Below are positions 60,991 to 64,000 of a DNA stretch of 64,000 bases, piece after piece. Source of the stretch: Bog-473 sp963756025 (lineage in GTDB: Bacteria; Actinomycetota; Acidimicrobiia; Acidimicrobiales; RAAP-2); contig CAVWMF010000006.1 of the NCBI GenBank assembly GCA_963756025.1, positions 930,001-994,000 of the forward strand, in the 5' to 3' direction. Positions within the stretch are counted from its first letter, which is position 1. The number at the start of each line of letters is the position of its first letter. A program made the translations under genes and the position numbers. Below the pieces are notes generated by a model. It did no database searches. It was not told where the DNA came from and saw nothing but the letters and a program-made list of their open reading frames with translations.

Positions 60991-61242
60991 GTGGTGTTGA
61001 TCGCCTCCCGGACCAAGAGTGCAGCGGTGCCCTCGACGAGCGCAGCTGGCCGCACCGGCTTGAGCAGGGTTGACTGGGTGCGCCTGATCGACGACGGCGG
61101 AAGGTACCGGGCCGAAGTGGTCGGTGTGGGATTTCGCCTTCCCGTGACCCGGGCGATTCCGCTCGCCCTGGCCGCCGACTTGATCGCATCGGGTGTTCCC
61201 CATGTCACACGGGCGGCCCCATGCGCCCAGGTGGGAGCGTAG
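60991..61242 (+). CDS. small conserved protein heading the iron-storage operon
   Basis: An 83-residue soluble protein with a beta-strand-rich core (SRVDWVRLIDDGGRYRAEVV, then VGVGFRLPVTRAIPLALAAD). GTG 60991 is taken as a leaderless start because the promoter's -10 element ends five bases earlier and no Shine-Dalgarno sequence exists. It lies five bases before bfd. The family is not recognised; context alone suggests a role in iron storage or regulation. Confidence 0.6.
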   Translation: MVLIASRTKSAAVPSTSAAGRTGLSRVDWVRLIDDGGRYRAEVVGVGFRLPVTRAIPLALAADLIASGVPHVTRAAPCAQVGA

Positions 61243-61247
61243 GTCCG

Positions 61248-61445
61248 ATGTACGTCTGTCATTGCAAGGCGGTCACCGACCGGACGGTCGATGCTGCGAT
61301 TGCCTCCGGCGCCCGCAGCGTGGCCGAGGTCACCGAACGCTGCCGTGCCGGAGGTGGGTGCGGCGGGTGTCACGGGCTCCTCGAGACGCTGATCAAGGCG
61401 AGCGCCCCGTTCGCCGACTCGGTCTCGGCCACATCCGCCGCCTGA
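61248..61445 (+). CDS. bfd: bacterioferritin-associated ferredoxin (Bfd-like)
   Basis: A 65-residue [2Fe-2S] protein of the BFD type that delivers electrons to bacterioferritin to release stored iron. The four cluster cysteines are in YVCHCKAV (CxC) and GGGCGGCHG (CxxC). ATG 61248 is nine bases after GGGAG. It precedes the bacterioferritin gene. Confidence 0.9.
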   Translation: MYVCHCKAVTDRTVDAAIASGARSVAEVTERCRAGGGCGGCHGLLETLIKASAPFADSVSATSAA

Positions 61446-61517
61446 ACGATTTTTCGCGCCGCAGACCGGCCCCGAGCGCCTACGATCCAGGGATCGGCGA
61501 ATGTGGCGAGGAGGCCA

Positions 61518-61988
61518 GTGCAAAGCGACGAGCAGGTCATTGAACTTCTCAATCAGGTGCTCACCGCAGAGCTCACGGCGATCAACCAGTACTTCCTGGA
61601 CGCCAAAATGTTGGACAACTGGGGATACGCCCACTTGGGCGAGAAATTTCGGTCCGAGTCCATCGGCGAAATGAAGGATGCGGATCGCCTGATCGAGCGC
61701 ATCCTGTACCTCGACGGGCATCCCAATGTGCAGCGCCTCGGCACCATCGGGATCGGTGAAACAGCACAGGAGAAGCTCACCCTGGCCCTCGAGCTGGAAC
61801 GTACCGCCATCGACCGGCTGAATCATGGGATCGCCCTCACCGTGGAACGACTCGACAACGGGAGCCGCGAGTTGCTCGAAGACATCTTGGCGGGCGAGGA
61901 AGATCACGCCGATTGGCTCCAGACGCAATTGACCTTGATCGAGCAGCTCGGCGAGGCCCACTACCTGGCTCAGCAAATCCGTGGCTAA
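61518..61988 (+). CDS. bfr: bacterioferritin with a His54-to-Asp change
   Basis: Bfr forms a haem-containing 24-subunit shell that oxidises and stores iron. The 156-residue product aligns with E. coli Bfr without gaps over its first 130 residues. Of the ferroxidase ligands, Glu18, Glu51, Glu94, Glu127 and His130 are all present, and Met52 (haem axial ligand) is kept, but position 54 is Asp in EMKDADRLIE instead of His. GTG 61518 is chosen because GAGGAGG lies three bases upstream and it gives the family N-terminus. The stop overlaps the repressor gene. Confidence 0.93.
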   Translation: MQSDEQVIELLNQVLTAELTAINQYFLDAKMLDNWGYAHLGEKFRSESIGEMKDADRLIERILYLDGHPNVQRLGTIGIGETAQEKLTLALELERTAIDRLNHGIALTVERLDNGSRELLEDILAGEEDHADWLQTQLTLIEQLGEAHYLAQQIRG

Positions 61989-62685
61989 TCCGGCACCGCA
62001 CCCCGATACCTCGCAACCGGTCGAGCACCATCCCCCGGTTGAGGAGTACCTCCAGACCATCGAATCCTTGATCGAGGAGGGCACCCCGGTCCTCCAGGCC
62101 AGGATCGCCGAGCGTCTGGGAAAGTCAGCCCCCTCGGTCTCCGAGATGCTTGATCGCCTCCACTCCGATGGGTACGTGAGTCGCAGTGGACGGAACATCA
62201 CGTTGACGAAGGAGGGTCGGGCGGTCGCGCAGAGCGTCATCCGCAAACATCGGCTCGCCGAGAGGCTGCTCGTTGACGTCATCGGCTTGCCGTGGCACCT
62301 CGTGCACGAAGAGGCCGGCCGCTGGGAGCACGTGATGTCGAACGAGGTCGAGGCCAGGTTGGTCGAGCTTCTCGGGGATCCCGGCACCTGCCCGCACGGC
62401 AACCCGATCCCCGGGAGTGCGAATCGATCCTCGACTCCCTCCCCGCAGGTGCGCCTGGCTGAAGCACTTCCGGGCCAGACGGTGCGATTCGAGCGTCTCA
62501 CCGAGGCGGTCGAGCAGGACGGCGCGTCATTGCGCTACCTCGACGATGCCGGGTTCATCCCCGGAGCAACCGCAACCGTGACGACACGTAGCCCTGACGG
62601 AACCCTCATGCTCGACGTCGACGGGCGGATGCTCGCCTTGGGCAGCGACCTCAGTCAGCGCTTGTTCGTCGTTGCCGCCGCCTGA
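61981..62685 (+). CDS. DtxR/IdeR-type metal-dependent repressor
   Basis: A 234-residue repressor: winged helix-turn-helix with RIAERLGKSAPSVSEMLDRL (about residues 41-60), dimerisation and metal domain (IRKHRLAERLLVDVIGLPWH), and an SH3-like C-terminal domain (150-234). Compared with DtxR, site-1 ligands His79, Glu83 and His98 are kept (here 90, 94 and 109), as are Glu105 and His106 (116, 117). Met10 is Glu22 and Cys102 is Gly113 in HEEAGRWEHVMSNEV. GTG 61981 overlaps the bfr stop by eight bases. It likely binds the box at 60966. Confidence 0.88.
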   Translation: MANPAPHPDTSQPVEHHPPVEEYLQTIESLIEEGTPVLQARIAERLGKSAPSVSEMLDRLHSDGYVSRSGRNITLTKEGRAVAQSVIRKHRLAERLLVDVIGLPWHLVHEEAGRWEHVMSNEVEARLVELLGDPGTCPHGNPIPGSANRSSTPSPQVRLAEALPGQTVRFERLTEAVEQDGASLRYLDDAGFIPGATATVTTRSPDGTLMLDVDGRMLALGSDLSQRLFVVAAA

Positions 62686-62696
62686 ATCGCGCGCCG

Positions 62697-64000
62697 TTAC
62701 AGCGAGGTAGCTCCCCGGTATGGTCGCTCGGGCGTCAATCTCCCGACGGCGTGACGAGCGGCGACGAATCCGAACACCATCGTGTTTGCGATGCTGGCGC
62801 CGGCACCAGGGTACGTACGCCCCATCACCGTGGCGGTGATGTTGCCCGTTGCATAGAGTCCGGGTATCGGATTGTCCGACTGGTCCAGCACCTGCGCGTA
62901 CTCGTTCGTGAGCAATCCACCGCACGTACCGACGTCGGAGGGGTAGATCTCGGTGGCGTAGAAAGGCGCCTGGTCGAGCGGACCCAGACAGGCATTCGGG
63001 TGATAGCCGGGATCGCCCAGACAATCGTTGTACGCCGACTCCCCGCGCCCGAAGTCAGGGTCGATGCCCTTCGCCGCATTGGCGTTGAAGTGCTGGACAG
63101 TGTCGGCCAGTCCGGTTGGATCGACACCGATCTGCCTCGCCAGATCTTCGAGCGTATCGGCCTGTCGGACCAACCCCTTGTCGATCCACTCCTTCGGCAA
63201 GCGTCCGGGCAACGACGCCGCAGTCAGGGAATAGCGGCGCCGGTAGCCGTCGTCGAAGACCAGCCAGCACGGCACCGCCTTGTCCGCGTACATGGCCTTT
63301 CCTACTTCAACGTACGAGTTGGACTCGTTGCAGAAGCGCCGACCGGCGGCGTCGACGAATATCGTGCCCGGGCGTTGACGGGCGGCGCCCAGGGAGGATG
63401 CGCCCAGGGCCATCGTCGGAGAAGGGAGCCACCAGGCCTCGTCGAGAAGATCGGTCTTGGCCCCCAAGCCCATCGCCGTCTCGAGCACTTCGCCGGTGTC
63501 GCCGGCGTTGGCAATCGACCACTCCCCTTCGTTCGGCTGGTCTCCGCCGTACTTGCGCCGCATGGCGGCGTTGTGCGCGAAACCACCCGCCGCGAGGAGC
63601 ACACCTTTCCTCGCCTCGATCATCGTCGTGGATCCCTGCCGGGTGACCCGGATGCCCACCACGCGGCCTTCCTCGACCACCAGGTCATCGACCGCGGTGT
63701 CCGTCCATACCGAGGCGCCGTCGGCCAACAGGACCTTCATGATCTGCCCGACGAGGGAGGCCCCGTTCGTCAAAAGGTCTTGACGACGGGCCCGGGCCAG
63801 AACGGTACGCGCAAACACCCGGGCGGCAACCGCGAATGACCGCGGTGAACGGTTGAAGTACTGGACATTGCGGAGCTCGTTGGTCAAGAAGACAAGCCCG
63901 AAATTCTTGGAGAAACCAGGTTGGAGCTTGTCGCGCCACTCGCCGAGCTCCGCCGCATCGAATGGCACTCCCTCGACCGCTCGCCCGGACGCATTGCCCC
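62697..64000 (-). CDS. 3-ketosteroid-delta-1-dehydrogenase-like flavoprotein (partial)
   Basis: At least 434 residues; the reading frame continues past the window end, so the N-terminal FAD-binding motif is missing. Seen are the GVLLAAGGFAHNAAMRRKY segment, ARQRPGTIFVDAAGRRFCNE, the C-terminal GGLLTNEYAQVLDQSDNPIP and GLYATGNITATVMGRTYPGAG, typical of KstD and related FAD dehydrogenases. KstD introduces the C1-C2 double bond in ring A of ketosteroids; related enzymes act on other substrates, so the assignment is to family level. It is convergent with the metal repressor gene. Confidence 0.85.
   Translation of the reverse strand, partial: GNASGRAVEGVPFDAAELGEWRDKLQPGFSKNFGLVFLTNELRNVQYFNRSPRSFAVAARVFARTVLARARRQDLLTNGASLVGQIMKVLLADGASVWTDTAVDDLVVEEGRVVGIRVTRQGSTTMIEARKGVLLAAGGFAHNAAMRRKYGGDQPNEGEWSIANAGDTGEVLETAMGLGAKTDLLDEAWWLPSPTMALGASSLGAARQRPGTIFVDAAGRRFCNESNSYVEVGKAMYADKAVPCWLVFDDGYRRRYSLTAASLPGRLPKEWIDKGLVRQADTLEDLARQIGVDPTGLADTVQHFNANAAKGIDPDFGRGESAYNDCLGDPGYHPNACLGPLDQAPFYATEIYPSDVGTCGGLLTNEYAQVLDQSDNPIPGLYATGNITATVMGRTYPGAGASIANTMVFGFVAARHAVGRLTPERPYRGATSL

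Overview
The window is GC-rich, densely coded chromosomal DNA from an actinobacterium, most likely a member of class Acidimicrobiia. This is inferred from gene content: a eukaryote-type (type II) glutamine synthetase, an NDMA-dependent-type alcohol dehydrogenase, an actinobacterial hopanoid operon, secreted beta-propeller-like repeats of the GYWLVASDGGIFSFGDA kind, GTG starts and several apparently leaderless genes. No tRNA, rRNA, CRISPR array, prophage or insertion sequence was seen.

Region by region: 0-10 kb holds housekeeping genes (moaC, an FmdB-type zinc ribbon, the pmbA/tldD pair divergent from a thioesterase, an MFS carrier, a first dxs, a sugar-nucleotide transferase, msrB and ssb). 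10-17 kb carries ftsX-ftsE-prfB-secA and glutamine synthetase II. 17-25 kb has a TetR/MMPL divergent pair, a Flp-like small protein, a secreted L,D-transpeptidase-like protein, a DEAD-box helicase fused to a cold-shock domain, and a Cys-rich protein. 24.8-35.1 kb is one tightly overlapping minus-strand hopanoid operon: hpnC-hpnD-hpnE-polyprenyl synthase-shc-(hpnG::ispH fusion)-hpnH-dxs2. It brings together precursor supply (Dxs, IspH), squalene formation (HpnCDE), cyclisation (Shc) and side-chain addition (HpnH, HpnG).

35-41 kb has a lipoprotein, a channel-like membrane protein and a complete osmoprotectant ABC transporter. 41-53 kb carries an exporter-type ABC pair, two TetR/MFS pairs with operator-like dyads, a VOC/DUF4118 pair and a glycosyltransferase-like membrane protein. 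53-60.4 kb is accessory in character: a frameshifted GNAT gene, a leaderless ArsR-SRPBCC pair, a sulfotransferase, two zinc alcohol dehydrogenases and a cupin. 60.5-62.7 kb has a frameshifted tatA, then an iron-storage operon (small protein, Bfd, bacterioferritin, DtxR-type repressor) behind a promoter that contains an iron-box-like sequence. The window ends inside a ketosteroid-dehydrogenase-like flavoprotein.

Three features stand out. First, two unrelated divergent gene pairs (tldD/thioesterase and tetR/MMPL) have GTG start codons separated by exactly 19 nt, with one shared, nearly symmetric -10 element in the middle, which looks like a leaderless bidirectional promoter. Second, in the iron operon both the bacterioferritin ferroxidase centre (His54 to Asp) and the repressor's metal site (Met10 to Glu, Cys102 to Gly) depart from the textbook ligands. 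Third, three short genes (a small membrane protein, a GNAT acetyltransferase and tatA) are each broken by a single apparent frameshift, which points either to sequence error or to real decay.
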